Positions 33,098-42,677 of a DNA stretch of 64,000 bases are shown piece after piece. A model generated the notes under the pieces. That model ran no database searches and was not told the origin of the DNA. It worked only from the letters and a program-made list of their open reading frames with translations. The DNA comes from Devosia yakushimensis. Lineage in GTDB: Bacteria; Pseudomonadota; Alphaproteobacteria; Rhizobiales; Devosiaceae. Position 1 is the first letter of the stretch. Every line of letters starts with the position of its first letter. The translations under genes and the position numbers were made by a program. Location: the NCBI RefSeq assembly GCF_030159855.1, contig NZ_BSNG01000001.1, forward strand, positions 3,348,001 through 3,412,000, in the 5' to 3' direction.

Positions 33098-34793
33098 GAC
33101 ACAGGAGCTAACCGCCAGAAGCGGCGACCGGTTCGAACTCTGGGCCAAAGCCAGGCACGAGACTCCGCCGGGTTCGGCGCCACTTTCGTTTCGCATCGGG
33201 GATCGCACAGTCTACCAGATTGCGCACCTGCCGCCCTATTACGAAGCCTTCAGCTACACCCATCACAGCGATCAGGCGCTGACCATCACCTGGGACGACA
33301 CGCTGATCGAAGTGTCCCTGTTCTATCGGTACAATCCGCAGACCGTGGCGGATATCGGGGTGACCTTCCTTGAATTCGGACCAGGCGGCCTCGCCGCCTG
33401 GCCAGCCGATCGTCTGTCCACCTGGTACGAACAGGAGGCCGGACGCCCCCAACTGCGCTTTTCGCCGTTCAAGGGCTGGATGAACGACCCCAATGGGCTG
33501 TGCAAGGCAGGTGACACTTACCACCTGTTCTATCAATACCATCCCAATGGCGTGGATTGGGGTCCGATGCATTGGGGGCACGCTGCCAGCAAGGACCTCT
33601 ACCGCTGGATTCACTACCCGGTGTTTCAATACCCAGAGGCAAACCTGGCCGCGCTCGGCGCCACCGGCGGCGCATTTTCCGGCAATGCGTTTTTCGACCG
33701 CGATGGCGCGCTGTCGTTCTACTATACCGAGCGCCTGCCGGCCTACGACCTGTTCAAGGATTACAAGGAAGTCCAAAAGCGCATGCGCCCGGACAAAGGC
33801 CTTTTGAGGCCGGTAGCCAATGCGCTCGTGCTTGCCGATGGCCCAGAGGGCACCACGCACGACATTCGCGACCCCAAGGTCTGGTATGACGGCGATGCCG
33901 GCCTCTACCGCATGGTCCTGGGCTCGTCCGTCGACGGCGATCCCGCCCTCCTGCTCTACAATTCCGCCGACGGAGACAATTGGGACTTCGCCTCCATCCT
34001 CTATCGCGCCCCGCCTCACTTCCGCGACGGCGGCGCGCGATCAGCCGAATGCCCCGATTTCTTTGTCATCGACGGTCATTGGGTCCTGGTCGCCGGCTTC
34101 GTTGGCTATACCGAAGCCGAAACCGGCCGTCACAACCTCCTCTATGCCGTTACCGGCAGCTTCGAAAACGGCGTCTTCACGCCCTATTCCGATCAATTGC
34201 AGGAGCTCGACTTCGGCACCGATTACTATGCCATGCAAAGCTTTTGGGATGGTGAACGCCAGCTCGCCTTTGCCTGGCTCTTCAACTGGGAAATCCGCAA
34301 GCCTGCCGGCTCCGCCTATAGCGGCGAACTCTCTCTGCCCCGCCTGCTCACGCTGGACCAGCATTACCGCCTGCTGACGAATCCCGAACCCGGCATCGCA
34401 ACCCTGCGAACGCGCAAGCTGGAGCCGGCCAACGGCAGATACACGCTTGCCGACGGGCGTGCTGTCGAGATGCGCATATCCGGCAAACTCAATGGGCTGA
34501 CCATCACCGGCACCTCCGCCAGCGGCGAAACCGTCACCCTCACCCACAGCGGCGAGAGCCTTGCGCTGGAACTTTCCGAAGACGACGGCCGGATCACTTA
34601 CCGGACCCCATGCCGCGAGCTCGCCGACACCAGACTGTTCTTCGACCGCGGCGTCATCGAACTCTTCGCCAATGGCGGCCTGCTCTGCGGCACCCGCCGC
34701 AGCTATCGTGTCATCGATTGTGCATCGCTTTGGACGTCGGCCGAGGACAGCGCGTCTGTCGAGGTCTGGGAGTATAAATCCGCATATGCCTGA
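33090..34793 (+). CDS. GH32 beta-fructosidase with extra N-terminal domain
   Basis: A 567-residue glycoside hydrolase family 32 protein. Catalytic residues: nucleophile Asp133 in WMNDPNG, transition-state Asp261 in RDPKVW, acid/base Glu320 in ECPDFF. Before the five-bladed propeller there is an extra beta domain of about 120 residues (LSFRIGDRTVYQIAHLPPYYEAFSYT) not found in simple invertases; after it is the usual GH32 beta-sandwich. No signal peptide, so it acts inside the cell, probably on inulobiose or other short fructosides, releasing fructose. The only start in reach is TTG 33090, overlapping the GH91 stop by eight bases; a start slightly elsewhere is possible. Confidence 0.9.
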   Translation: MPRTQELTARSGDRFELWAKARHETPPGSAPLSFRIGDRTVYQIAHLPPYYEAFSYTHHSDQALTITWDDTLIEVSLFYRYNPQTVADIGVTFLEFGPGGLAAWPADRLSTWYEQEAGRPQLRFSPFKGWMNDPNGLCKAGDTYHLFYQYHPNGVDWGPMHWGHAASKDLYRWIHYPVFQYPEANLAALGATGGAFSGNAFFDRDGALSFYYTERLPAYDLFKDYKEVQKRMRPDKGLLRPVANALVLADGPEGTTHDIRDPKVWYDGDAGLYRMVLGSSVDGDPALLLYNSADGDNWDFASILYRAPPHFRDGGARSAECPDFFVIDGHWVLVAGFVGYTEAETGRHNLLYAVTGSFENGVFTPYSDQLQELDFGTDYYAMQSFWDGERQLAFAWLFNWEIRKPAGSAYSGELSLPRLLTLDQHYRLLTNPEPGIATLRTRKLEPANGRYTLADGRAVEMRISGKLNGLTITGTSASGETVTLTHSGESLALELSEDDGRITYRTPCRELADTRLFFDRGVIELFANGGLLCGTRRSYRVIDCASLWTSAEDSASVEVWEYKSAYA

Positions 34794-34801
34794 GCCCCAA
34801 A

Positions 34802-36472
34802 TCATGGCCGCCGGCCACCTGAAAAATCCGCGCCCTTTCTAAGCCGGCTTTGCCGGAGCATTCCGGCCTCTTCGAGGATGGGCGCGGCGACCGACATGAG
34901 ATGGCCGTTGATGCGCTTGAGGTCGCGGAGCACATCCAGGTGCAATGACGTCGTCTGCAGCGTATCGGGGCGGCGGTCCTGCAGCCGCGCCATATGCCGC
35001 TCGACCGAGGCGCGTTCCTTGTGCCGTACGGCAACCTTGCCTTCCATGAGACGCCGCGCGATCTGGGCGTCGCGGTTGATGAATACCCTCTGGGCCAGGC
35101 GCAGATTATCGATTGTGTCGCGGAAGAGGCCCTCGATCTCGCCCATGCCTTCAGGTGAGTATTGCAGCTGGTTCTCGATCTTCTTCATCGTCAGGCGCGA
35201 CAGGCTCCGCTCGATGACATCGCCGACATGCTCGAGGTTGATGGCGTAGTCGAGCACGGCGCTCAGCTGGCGGCGCCCGGCTTCATCAAGCCGGCTTCGG
35301 TCGATGCGGGACAGGTAAAGCTTGATGGCTTCATCAAGGGCATCGACTTCATCGTCGAGCCGGAACAGGTCCTGGCACAGCAATTCATCGCTGTTCCTGA
35401 GCGCGGCCAGGGTCGTCTCGAGCATTTTCTCGACGAGATCGCCGACATGCAGGGTCTCCCGCATGGCCGCGGCGATCGCCGCCGGCGGATCGGCCAGTGC
35501 GGCCTCGTCGAGATGCAGCGGCGCCAGCCTCCCCTCCGCCGTTGGCTTGTTCGGCAGGAGCCGGCTCAATAGGCGGGTCATCGGCCCGATGACCGGCAGG
35601 AAGGCCATTGCCAGGACGACGTTGAAGCCGAGATGGGCCTGCACCGTCAGTTCGGCGAGGCTGCCGTCGGGCGGCAACAGGCTGGCCAGCCAAGGCGCGG
35701 CGAGCAACAAAGCAATAGCGCCCATCCCCCGGACGACGAGATTGCTTATGGCAACGCGCCGCGCGGCTGCCCCTTCGGCCGCAATCGCCGGGATCGGCGG
35801 GATGGCGCCGCCAACATTTGCGCCGGCCACCAGCAGCAGGCACAGCTCGGCATCAATGCCGCCGGCTGCGGCCAGGGCCATGATGAAGAGCACGACAGCC
35901 AGGCTCGAGGCGGAAACCGCCGCCAGCGCGGCCGCCAGGGCCACGGCGATGAGCGGGGCATCGCCCAGCAGGCCAAAGAAGGTCGTAACGGCCTCCGACT
36001 GCCGCATCGGCGCGGTGGCCTCGGCCATGAGCCGCAGCGCGAGCAGCATGAGACCCATGCCGATGGCGATCTTGCTCATGCCACGGCTGCGGCGCGAGCG
36101 GCGCGTGCCGATTGCCACACCGGTCAGCACCACGACAGGGGCCAGCCAATGAATGTCGAAGGACAGGATCTGCGTGACGAGCGCAGTGCCGACATTGGCG
36201 CCGAGCATCACCGCCTGGGCCATGACCGGCGCGACAAGGCCCTGGGCAACAAACGAGCTGACGAGGACGGCCATGGCGGTGCTGCTCTGCAGCGCCAATG
36301 TCGTGGCCATCCCGGCGCCAAAGGCGGTCAACCGGTTCCGGGTGCTGCGGGCCAGAAAGTGGCGTAGCTCGGCGCCGAAGGCGGTGGTCACCCCGGCCTT
36401 GAGGAGCCGCAGCCCCCACAGGAGCAGGGCCGCCGCCCCCAGCAGGTCAATCAGAAGGAGTGTTGAGGTCAT
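34802..36472 (-). CDS. Na+/phosphate cotransporter family protein (NptA/YjbB type)
   Basis: A 556-residue protein. The membrane half has two inverted Na/Pi repeats (LARSTRNRLTAFGAGMATTLALQSSTAMAVLV with the QSSTA motif near residue 51-55, and VSASSLAVVLFIMALAAAGG with a second SS motif), about nine spans. From about residue 320 a PhoU-like helical domain follows (KMLETTLAALRNSDELLCQDLFRLDDEVDALDEAIKLYL). In E. coli YjbB exports phosphate. The frame continues upstream to 36595, but ATG 36472 begins the first membrane span properly. It is the gene after the ABC ATPase on the same strand but separated by a hairpin. Confidence 0.88.
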   Translation of the reverse strand: MTSTLLLIDLLGAAALLLWGLRLLKAGVTTAFGAELRHFLARSTRNRLTAFGAGMATTLALQSSTAMAVLVSSFVAQGLVAPVMAQAVMLGANVGTALVTQILSFDIHWLAPVVVLTGVAIGTRRSRRSRGMSKIAIGMGLMLLALRLMAEATAPMRQSEAVTTFFGLLGDAPLIAVALAAALAAVSASSLAVVLFIMALAAAGGIDAELCLLLVAGANVGGAIPPIPAIAAEGAAARRVAISNLVVRGMGAIALLLAAPWLASLLPPDGSLAELTVQAHLGFNVVLAMAFLPVIGPMTRLLSRLLPNKPTAEGRLAPLHLDEAALADPPAAIAAAMRETLHVGDLVEKMLETTLAALRNSDELLCQDLFRLDDEVDALDEAIKLYLSRIDRSRLDEAGRRQLSAVLDYAINLEHVGDVIERSLSRLTMKKIENQLQYSPEGMGEIEGLFRDTIDNLRLAQRVFINRDAQIARRLMEGKVAVRHKERASVERHMARLQDRRPDTLQTTSLHLDVLRDLKRINGHLMSVAAPILEEAGMLRQSRLRKGADFSGGRRP

Positions 36473-36500
36473 GGTCCAGGCCGCCCTATTCGCAAGAAGG

Positions 36501-36530
36501 CCGGTGGGCGGGAAAGCCCCCGCCCACCGG
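36501..36530. terminator. Strong GC hairpin between ABC ATPase end and phosphate transporter start
   Basis: Perfect 12-base arms CCGGTGGGCGGG and CCCGCCCACCGG, loop AAAGCC. On the minus strand it is followed by CCTTCTTGCG, a broken T-run. It probably ends the ATPase transcript. Confidence 0.65.
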
Positions 36531-36622
36531 GCCGCCTCCTCCAATCGAAGGAGACGGGTCAGTGATCGGGTCGGGAGACCCCGCATCACCGACAACTCAA
36601 CATGGCCCGACCGCCGTCGCGA

Positions 36623-37681
36623 TCAGCCGGAAACGCGCGCCCCACTCGCGGCGTCGAACAGATGCAGCGAGGTCGGATCGATACCGATCGTGATCGTGGA
36701 ACCCGGCTCGGCAACAAGTCTTTCGCGCAGGGACAGTACGACGGCCTGTTCGGCGAAACGGGCGACCACATGCGTTTCCGAACCGGTTGGCTCCACCGTC
36801 AGGATCTCGGCTGCGATGCCGTCTGGATCAAGGCGGAAATGCTCGGGGCGAACACCCAGGATCAATTGGGTCCCATTTTTCGCTGCATGTTTCGGTCCCA
36901 GCGGGATGCGGACATTGCCGGGCGCGACGAGGTCGCCGTTTTCAAACGTGCCCGGGATCATGTTCATGCCGGGCGAGCCGATAAAGCCTGCGACGAAGAG
37001 ATTGGCCGGCGCATCGTAAAGCTCGAGTGGCGTGCCGATTTGTTCGATCACGCCGCCATGCATGACGACGATGCGGTCCGCCATGGTCATGGCCTCCACC
37101 TGGTCGTGGGTGACATAGACCGTCGTCGTCTTTAGCCGATGATGGTTCTGCTTGATTTCCGAGCGCATCTGCACCCGCAATTTGGCATCCAGATTTGAAA
37201 GCGGCTCATCGAACAGATAGGCGGCCGGGTTTCTGACAATTGCGCGCCCCATGGCAACGCGCTGGCGCTGGCCACCCGACAATTGGCGCGGATAGCGTGC
37301 CAGATATGGCTGGAGGTCGAGCATTTCGGCCGCCAGGGCGACCCGCCTCTCCACCTCCTGCTTCGGCACGCGTTGCAGTTTGAGCGAGAAGCTCATGTTC
37401 TGCGCAACGGTCCAATGCGGATAGAGCGCATAGGACTGAAACACCATGGCGATGTCGCGATCCTTGGGCGCCACGTCGTTGACGACGCGTCCGCCAATGG
37501 CGATCTCGCCGTCAGAAATCTCCTCAAGGCCCGCAATCATCCGGAGCAAGGTGGATTTCCCACAGCCTGAGGGCCCAACGAGCACGACAAACTCGCCGTC
37601 CTCTATGTCGAGCGAAACGCCATGGAGCACATTGACGGCTCCATAGTGTTTGCGGACGTCCTTGATGCTGATCGCACCCAT
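36623..37681 (-). CDS. UgpC/MalK-type ABC transporter ATPase
   Basis: A 352-residue ATPase: Walker A GPSGCGKST (about 36-44), signature LSGGQRQR, Walker B AAYLFDEPLSNLDAKL, switch VTHDQVEAMTM, TOBE domain with VRPEHFRLD. It reads away from the DeoR regulator. The plus-strand operon across the gap has a binding protein and two permeases but no ATPase, so this gene very probably supplies it. Confidence 0.92.
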   Translation of the reverse strand: MGAISIKDVRKHYGAVNVLHGVSLDIEDGEFVVLVGPSGCGKSTLLRMIAGLEEISDGEIAIGGRVVNDVAPKDRDIAMVFQSYALYPHWTVAQNMSFSLKLQRVPKQEVERRVALAAEMLDLQPYLARYPRQLSGGQRQRVAMGRAIVRNPAAYLFDEPLSNLDAKLRVQMRSEIKQNHHRLKTTTVYVTHDQVEAMTMADRIVVMHGGVIEQIGTPLELYDAPANLFVAGFIGSPGMNMIPGTFENGDLVAPGNVRIPLGPKHAAKNGTQLILGVRPEHFRLDPDGIAAEILTVEPTGSETHVVARFAEQAVVLSLRERLVAEPGSTITIGIDPTSLHLFDAASGARVSG

Positions 37682-37917
37682 TCCATTCTCCACAATCCGG
37701 GCGGCGCTATCGGCGGGCCACCCCTGCCACAAGCTATGATCGAAAATGCTCATAGTTGGGAATTTTGCCGACAACTTCCACTTTAACTTACTGGCACTCT
37801 TGCGCCGGTCAATGCCAAATCCGCTATTTTCTGGCGGTTTCAGCGTCATCAGATATTCATTTGACGTTTTCGATTTTGCTCGCCATGATCATTATCAATC
37901 ATTTGGAGAGAGTTCAA

Positions 37918-38691
37918 ATGCTCAATACAGCTGAAGAACGCCACGCCAGAATTCTGGAATTGTTGAACGAGAAGGGCTTTCTCGACGTACAGACGCTGTC
38001 GGAACGAACGGGCGTCTCAGGGGCCACCATGCGACGCGATCTCGGCGAGCTCGACGAGGCCGGCCGGTTGCGCAGAACCCATGGCGGCGCCGTCAGCATA
38101 ACGCAGGTGGGGCAAGACCCGGCCAATGCCGTGCGCGCAGTGTCCCATCAGGCCGAGAAGGCGGCGATTGCAAGCGCAGCCGCCGCGATGATTGCCGACG
38201 GCGATACCGTGCTGCTTGATGCCGGCACGACTTCGCTCGAAGTGGTCAAGCTTCTCGCCGGGCGCAAGGGGCTCACCTTCATCTCGAATGGCGCCGATAT
38301 CATCGCCGAGCTGGTCCGCGCTGACGCTGAACGCGTTTATGCCGTCGGCGGCGAATATGCAGCGATCAACCGGTCTTTCCGGGGGGCCCTGGCCGAGGAC
38401 TTCATCCGCCAGTTCCACGTCGACAAGCTCATTCTCAATGCCGCGTCGATCGATTTCGACCGCGGTTTGATCTTCACCGGCTCGCCGGCGAATGCCGGCG
38501 TGCAGCGCGCCATGATCGAGGTGGCGCGGCGGGTTATCGTCGTGGCCGACCATTCCAAGCTGGCCAAATCGAGCTTCTCGGTGACCGCAAAGATCGAGGA
38601 CGTGGGCGTCATCGTCACCGACGCCGGCGCTCGCAGCATGGTCGAGGCAGCGCCCGAAGCAATCCGCAAGAAGTTCACCATCGCGGACTAG
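37918..38691 (+). CDS. DeoR/GlpR family transcriptional repressor
   Basis: A 257-residue DeoR-type regulator: HTH ERHARILELLNEKGFLDVQTLSERTGVSGATMRRDLGELDEAGRLRRTHGGAV (about 6-59), then the phosphosugar-sensing DeoRC domain (LLDAGTTSLEVVKLL, FISNGADIIAEL, VYAVGGEY, VVADHSKLAKSSF). ATG 37918 has GGAGAG upstream. These repressors usually sense a sugar phosphate, in line with the phosphodiesterase and phosphatase downstream. First gene of the operon and divergent from the ATPase. Confidence 0.93.
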   Translation: MLNTAEERHARILELLNEKGFLDVQTLSERTGVSGATMRRDLGELDEAGRLRRTHGGAVSITQVGQDPANAVRAVSHQAEKAAIASAAAAMIADGDTVLLDAGTTSLEVVKLLAGRKGLTFISNGADIIAELVRADAERVYAVGGEYAAINRSFRGALAEDFIRQFHVDKLILNAASIDFDRGLIFTGSPANAGVQRAMIEVARRVIVVADHSKLAKSSFSVTAKIEDVGVIVTDAGARSMVEAAPEAIRKKFTIAD

Positions 38692-38750
38692 GAGGCCTCC
38701 GGCTTCCAAGACCCAGCCCACAAAACGACCGACCATTTAGGGAGACAACA

Positions 38751-40019
38751 ATGCTCAAGACAAACCGCAGAAACTTTCTGGCCGGGGCAGCGACAATTGC
38801 ACTGCTTTCTACCTCCGCCGCCAGCATGGCTTTGGCCGCCGACGTCAACCTGACCTTGATGATCTGGGATCCGGCACAGAAGGCCGGCGTGCAGATGGCA
38901 GTCGATGCTTTCCAGGCCGCGAACCCCAATATCGCCGTGTCGCTCGAGCAGGTTCCGCAGGACCAGTACTATGTCAAACTCGACGCCGCCCTCGGTGCCG
39001 GCCAGGGGCCGGACGTCATGTGGCAGAGCTCCAAGGCGTCCTATTATGTGGATGGCGGCGCGTTGCAGCCGCTAGACGACTATATCGCGCGGGATGCCCT
39101 GTCGCTGGATGGCTACAAGCAGGTGATCGCCAATCTCTATAACCTTGGCGGTCATCAGTACGGCATCCCCAAGGACTTCGATGCCTGGACCTTCGTTTAC
39201 AACGCCACGCTGCTCGAAGGGCTTGGGATCGCAACGCCCAAAGCTGAATGGACCTGGGAAGACATGGTCCGAATTGCCGAAGAGGTAAAGGCGAAGCGGA
39301 CCTCTTCGTCCATTGTGCCTCTCTACTACAATTACTCGTTCAACAATGGCGTCGCGAGCCTGGTCCATGCCCTGGGCGGCGCGGTGATCGCCGATGGCCA
39401 GAGCCATATGTCGTCACCCCAGGGCATCAAGGCTCTCGAGATGATCAAGAGCCTGCAGGATAGCGAGCTGATCCTGAAGGTTGCCGATTCCACCGACTTC
39501 AACCCGGTAAACGCATTGATTTCCGGGCAGCTCGCCATGGCGGAAACGCCCTCGTGGAATCTGAGCCTGTTGTCCAAGGCGGATGCGCCGGCCGGCACCT
39601 TCGGCGTCGTGCACCTGCCCGCCGTCAACGGGTCCTGGGCAAACGACACCAATGGGCTGTCCTATGTCATGAACGTCAACTCCCAGCACAAGGACGAGAG
39701 CTGGGAACTTATCAAGTTCCTCACCTCAGATGAGGGGTCCGCCCTTCACGCACAGGGCGGCGCCGCCCTGCCTGCCAATACCAATCCGCAGGCTTTGGCC
39801 GCATTCGTCGCGACGAACGGAAAACTGGGCGGCCTTGAAGCGGCGCTCGATGCGGCCAGTGCGCAAAGCTATCTGCGCACGACGACCGCCAATCCAAAAG
39901 TACTCGCGGCCATGCCCGAAATCAGCAGCGCGGTCATGGGTGAATTCTATTCGGGCGCATTGACCGCAGAACAAGCCGCCCAGCGGATCGACGACCTGCT
40001 GAATGGGGCCCTGCGTTGA
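38751..40019 (+). CDS. CUT1 ABC transporter substrate-binding protein
   Basis: A 422-residue family 1 solute-binding protein with a twin-arginine-less signal sequence that nevertheless starts NRRNFLAGAATIALLSTSAASMALA; the RRNF motif is close to a Tat signal (R-R-x-F-L), so Tat export is possible. The mature part starts DVNLTLMIWDPAQKAGVQMAVDAF. Its stop overlaps the first permease start. Ligand unknown; the downstream enzymes suggest a phosphorylated or phosphodiester sugar or polyol. Confidence 0.9.
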   Translation: MLKTNRRNFLAGAATIALLSTSAASMALAADVNLTLMIWDPAQKAGVQMAVDAFQAANPNIAVSLEQVPQDQYYVKLDAALGAGQGPDVMWQSSKASYYVDGGALQPLDDYIARDALSLDGYKQVIANLYNLGGHQYGIPKDFDAWTFVYNATLLEGLGIATPKAEWTWEDMVRIAEEVKAKRTSSSIVPLYYNYSFNNGVASLVHALGGAVIADGQSHMSSPQGIKALEMIKSLQDSELILKVADSTDFNPVNALISGQLAMAETPSWNLSLLSKADAPAGTFGVVHLPAVNGSWANDTNGLSYVMNVNSQHKDESWELIKFLTSDEGSALHAQGGAALPANTNPQALAAFVATNGKLGGLEAALDAASAQSYLRTTTANPKVLAAMPEISSAVMGEFYSGALTAEQAAQRIDDLLNGALR

Positions 40020-40981
40020 CGGGCAATATTCTTGATCGCCTGACGGGCGCAGGCATGGGAGTGCGTCGCGCAATTGCGCGACGCACTCTGGCCCATCGAG
40101 AGGCCATGATCGGCTATCTTCTGCTGGCCCCGCTGCTGGTCGGGCTGCTCGTCTTCCGGGCATATGGCTTCGGCTACAATATCTGGCTGTCGTTCATGAA
40201 TGCCGGCGCTTTCGGCGCCCCCAAATTCGCCGGTCTTGCCAATTATCAGGACTTGCTTGGCGACAATCAGCTGCGGGTGGCGATCCTCAATACCTTCAAG
40301 TTCGCGATCATCGCCGTACCAGGCGTCATCGTGGTCTCGCTGGCTCTGGCCACCTTGATGCAATACCGCTTTCGCGGCCAATCGGTCTTCCGCGCCATCG
40401 TTTTTCTGCCGGCGGTGTGTTTGCCGACCGCGGCCATCCTGGTTTTTGGCTGGATGTTTCAGACCCAGTATGGGCTCGTCAACTCGGCCCTGCAGGTCAT
40501 GGGCGCATCGCCCGTCAGCTGGTTCGGCAGCGCCTCGGGCGTCACGGTCGTCGTGTCGCTGCTGGTTGTCTACCTTTCCTTCAGCGTCCCCACGATCATC
40601 CTCTATGCTGGAATGCAGGATATCTCGCCGGACCTCTATGAAGCGGCGACGCTCGATGGCGCGGGCCCGGTCAGGCAATTCTTTTCCATTACCCTGCCGC
40701 TTCTGACGCCCTCGCTCTTCTTCGTCATCATCACAACGACCATCAGCGCCCTAAAGCTGTTCGACGTCGTCTATGTGCTGCTGCCGCCTGTCGATCACTC
40801 GGTGTCGCTCAACTACGGCTTCACGCTCGTCTACTATTATTTCTATCTCGCTTTCCTCGAGACGGGCCAGCGCGGCTATGCGGCGGCCGTTTCTCTCGTG
40901 CTGCTGCTGATCATCCTGGCTGTCTCGATCGTGCTGATGCGTTTGCAGCGCCGCTTCGTACATTATGGGGAGAACGGCTGA
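40016..40981 (+). CDS. CUT1 ABC transporter permease (MalF/UgpA type)
   Basis: A 321-residue permease, TTG start overlapping the upstream TGA. About six to seven spans; EAA loop ISPDLYEAATLDGAGPVRQFFSITLPLLTPSLFF (about 202-235). Works with the next permease and, by inference, the divergent ATPase. Confidence 0.9.
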   Translation: MTGNILDRLTGAGMGVRRAIARRTLAHREAMIGYLLLAPLLVGLLVFRAYGFGYNIWLSFMNAGAFGAPKFAGLANYQDLLGDNQLRVAILNTFKFAIIAVPGVIVVSLALATLMQYRFRGQSVFRAIVFLPAVCLPTAAILVFGWMFQTQYGLVNSALQVMGASPVSWFGSASGVTVVVSLLVVYLSFSVPTIILYAGMQDISPDLYEAATLDGAGPVRQFFSITLPLLTPSLFFVIITTTISALKLFDVVYVLLPPVDHSVSLNYGFTLVYYYFYLAFLETGQRGYAAAVSLVLLLIILAVSIVLMRLQRRFVHYGENG

Positions 40982-41802
40982 TGCACGCTCAAAACCAGGC
41001 CGGTTGGCGGATTTATGCGATCACCACCATTGTCGGCCTGCTCATTCTGGCGCCGTTCGCCTGGATGGTCGCAACTGGCTTGATGACGACCGGCCAGACC
41101 CTGATGGTTCCTCCGCGCCTCATTCCGTCACCACCGACATTGGATGGCGTGATCGAGGTCTTCAATCGCATTCCGTTCGCGACGCTGCTGTTCAACACCA
41201 TCGTCGTCTCGGCGGGCCGGGCCATCGGGACACTGATAGTCTGCGCCACGGCGGCCTATGCATTGGCGATTATCAAGGTTCCCGGGACATCCGCCATCCT
41301 GGTCGGAATTCTCGCGCTGATCATGGTGCCGGGCGACATCTTTATCGTGCCGAACTTTGCCATCATCGCAAGCTTCCGGATGACAGACACTTTGGTGGCG
41401 CTGTTCCTGCCGTCCGTATTCGACGTTTTCGGGGTCTTCCTGCTCTATCAGTTCTTCCGCGGCGTGCCCCGCGAGCTGATCGAAGCCGCTCGCCTCGACG
41501 GGGCTTCTCATCTGCGGATACTGGCCACGATCGTCGTCCCCGTTGCCCGGAGCGGCATCGTCTCGCTGGCCATTCTGTCGGTCCTGTCCGAATGGAAGGA
41601 CCTGTTGTGGCCCCTGGTCGTCAACCGTTCGATTGACAAATTGACGCTCGGCCCCGGCCTCGCGCTGCTTCGCGGTGTCTATACTACGGACTGGAATGTC
41701 GTGATGGCGGCCGGCGCCATGGCGGCGCTTCCGATGGTGGTCATCTTCCTGGTCCTGCAAAAGCAATTCATCACCAGCTTTGCTCGCAGCGGGCTCAAAT
41801 AG
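40981..41802 (+). CDS. CUT1 ABC transporter permease (MalG/UgpE type)
   Basis: A 273-residue permease with six spans; EAA loop VPRELIEAARLDGASHLRILATIVVPVARSG (about 162-192). Overlaps the previous stop by one base (TGATG). Confidence 0.92.
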   Translation: MHAQNQAGWRIYAITTIVGLLILAPFAWMVATGLMTTGQTLMVPPRLIPSPPTLDGVIEVFNRIPFATLLFNTIVVSAGRAIGTLIVCATAAYALAIIKVPGTSAILVGILALIMVPGDIFIVPNFAIIASFRMTDTLVALFLPSVFDVFGVFLLYQFFRGVPRELIEAARLDGASHLRILATIVVPVARSGIVSLAILSVLSEWKDLLWPLVVNRSIDKLTLGPGLALLRGVYTTDWNVVMAAGAMAALPMVVIFLVLQKQFITSFARSGLK

Positions 41803-41849
41803 CCCCCTCGCGCATCGCAATCGGTTTCACCCTATCCAGATTGAAAGCA

Positions 41850-42677
41850 ATGTTTGATATCCTACCTTCGCGCTCCGGACAGATCCTGGTCTGTGGCCAT
41901 CGCGGCCACGTTATCGATGGGCACGAAAACAGCCGTCCCTCATTACAACGCGCGGCCGAATTGGGCGCTTCACTCTGCGAAATTGATCTTCGCCAGACGC
42001 GCGACGGCCGCCTGCTGGTGTTCCACGACGACATTCTGGACAATGCGTCGACAGGCACCGGCCTTATTTGCCAACGCGACCATGCCGACATAGCCCGGTT
42101 TCGAACCAGGGCCCGCAATGGCCTGCCCATCGAGGGGCAGCCGATCGAACTCTTCGAAGACATGCTGGCATTCAGCCGGGAGCTCGGCCTTGGGTTGATC
42201 GTCGAGATCAAGGACAAGTTCGAGGGCTCCGCCTATTTGGAGCAGGTCATTTCCGCCCTGGGCAATGCCGGGATGCTGGATCGCGTCCTGATCAGCTCGT
42301 TCGACTATGTCGTGCTGCGCGATATCAAGCATCTGGAGCCGCGCATCCGCACGATGGGCATCAACTATCATCACCTGACGGACCCGGCCGCTGCGGCCGG
42401 TTCGGCATCGATGGACGTCATGAATACGGACTACCCGCAGTTTTCCGCGGACCTGGCGAAAGGCCTTCACGCGGCCAATATCGGCGTCAGCCACTATGTC
42501 CCCCCGCCGCAATATTTCGAGCTGCGGGCAAGCTATGGCGTCAACTATCTGCAGACGCTGGCGGGCTTCCTGCGTGCCGGACTGATCGACATGCTCGTTT
42601 GCGACGACGTCGCCTGGACCATGGATTTCGTTCGCGCAAATGGGCTGGCGGTCGCGAAGGTCGATGCGATCCAATGA
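41850..42677 (+). CDS. Glycerophosphodiester phosphodiesterase family protein
   Basis: A 275-residue TIM-barrel phosphodiesterase of the GDPD family. Motifs: CGHRGH with His17 and Arg18, HENS with Glu26 and Asn27, CEIDLRQTRDGRLLVFHDD with Glu44, Asp46 and catalytic His59, then LIVEIKDK with a further Glu. The enzymes cut glycerophosphodiesters; the family also includes agrocinopine phosphodiesterase AccF, which cuts a sugar-phosphate-sugar opine. ATG 41850 is used; TTG 41841 is an alternative. Its stop overlaps the next start (ATGA). No signal peptide: acts on imported substrate. Confidence 0.9.
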   Translation: MFDILPSRSGQILVCGHRGHVIDGHENSRPSLQRAAELGASLCEIDLRQTRDGRLLVFHDDILDNASTGTGLICQRDHADIARFRTRARNGLPIEGQPIELFEDMLAFSRELGLGLIVEIKDKFEGSAYLEQVISALGNAGMLDRVLISSFDYVVLRDIKHLEPRIRTMGINYHHLTDPAAAAGSASMDVMNTDYPQFSADLAKGLHAANIGVSHYVPPPQYFELRASYGVNYLQTLAGFLRAGLIDMLVCDDVAWTMDFVRANGLAVAKVDAIQ

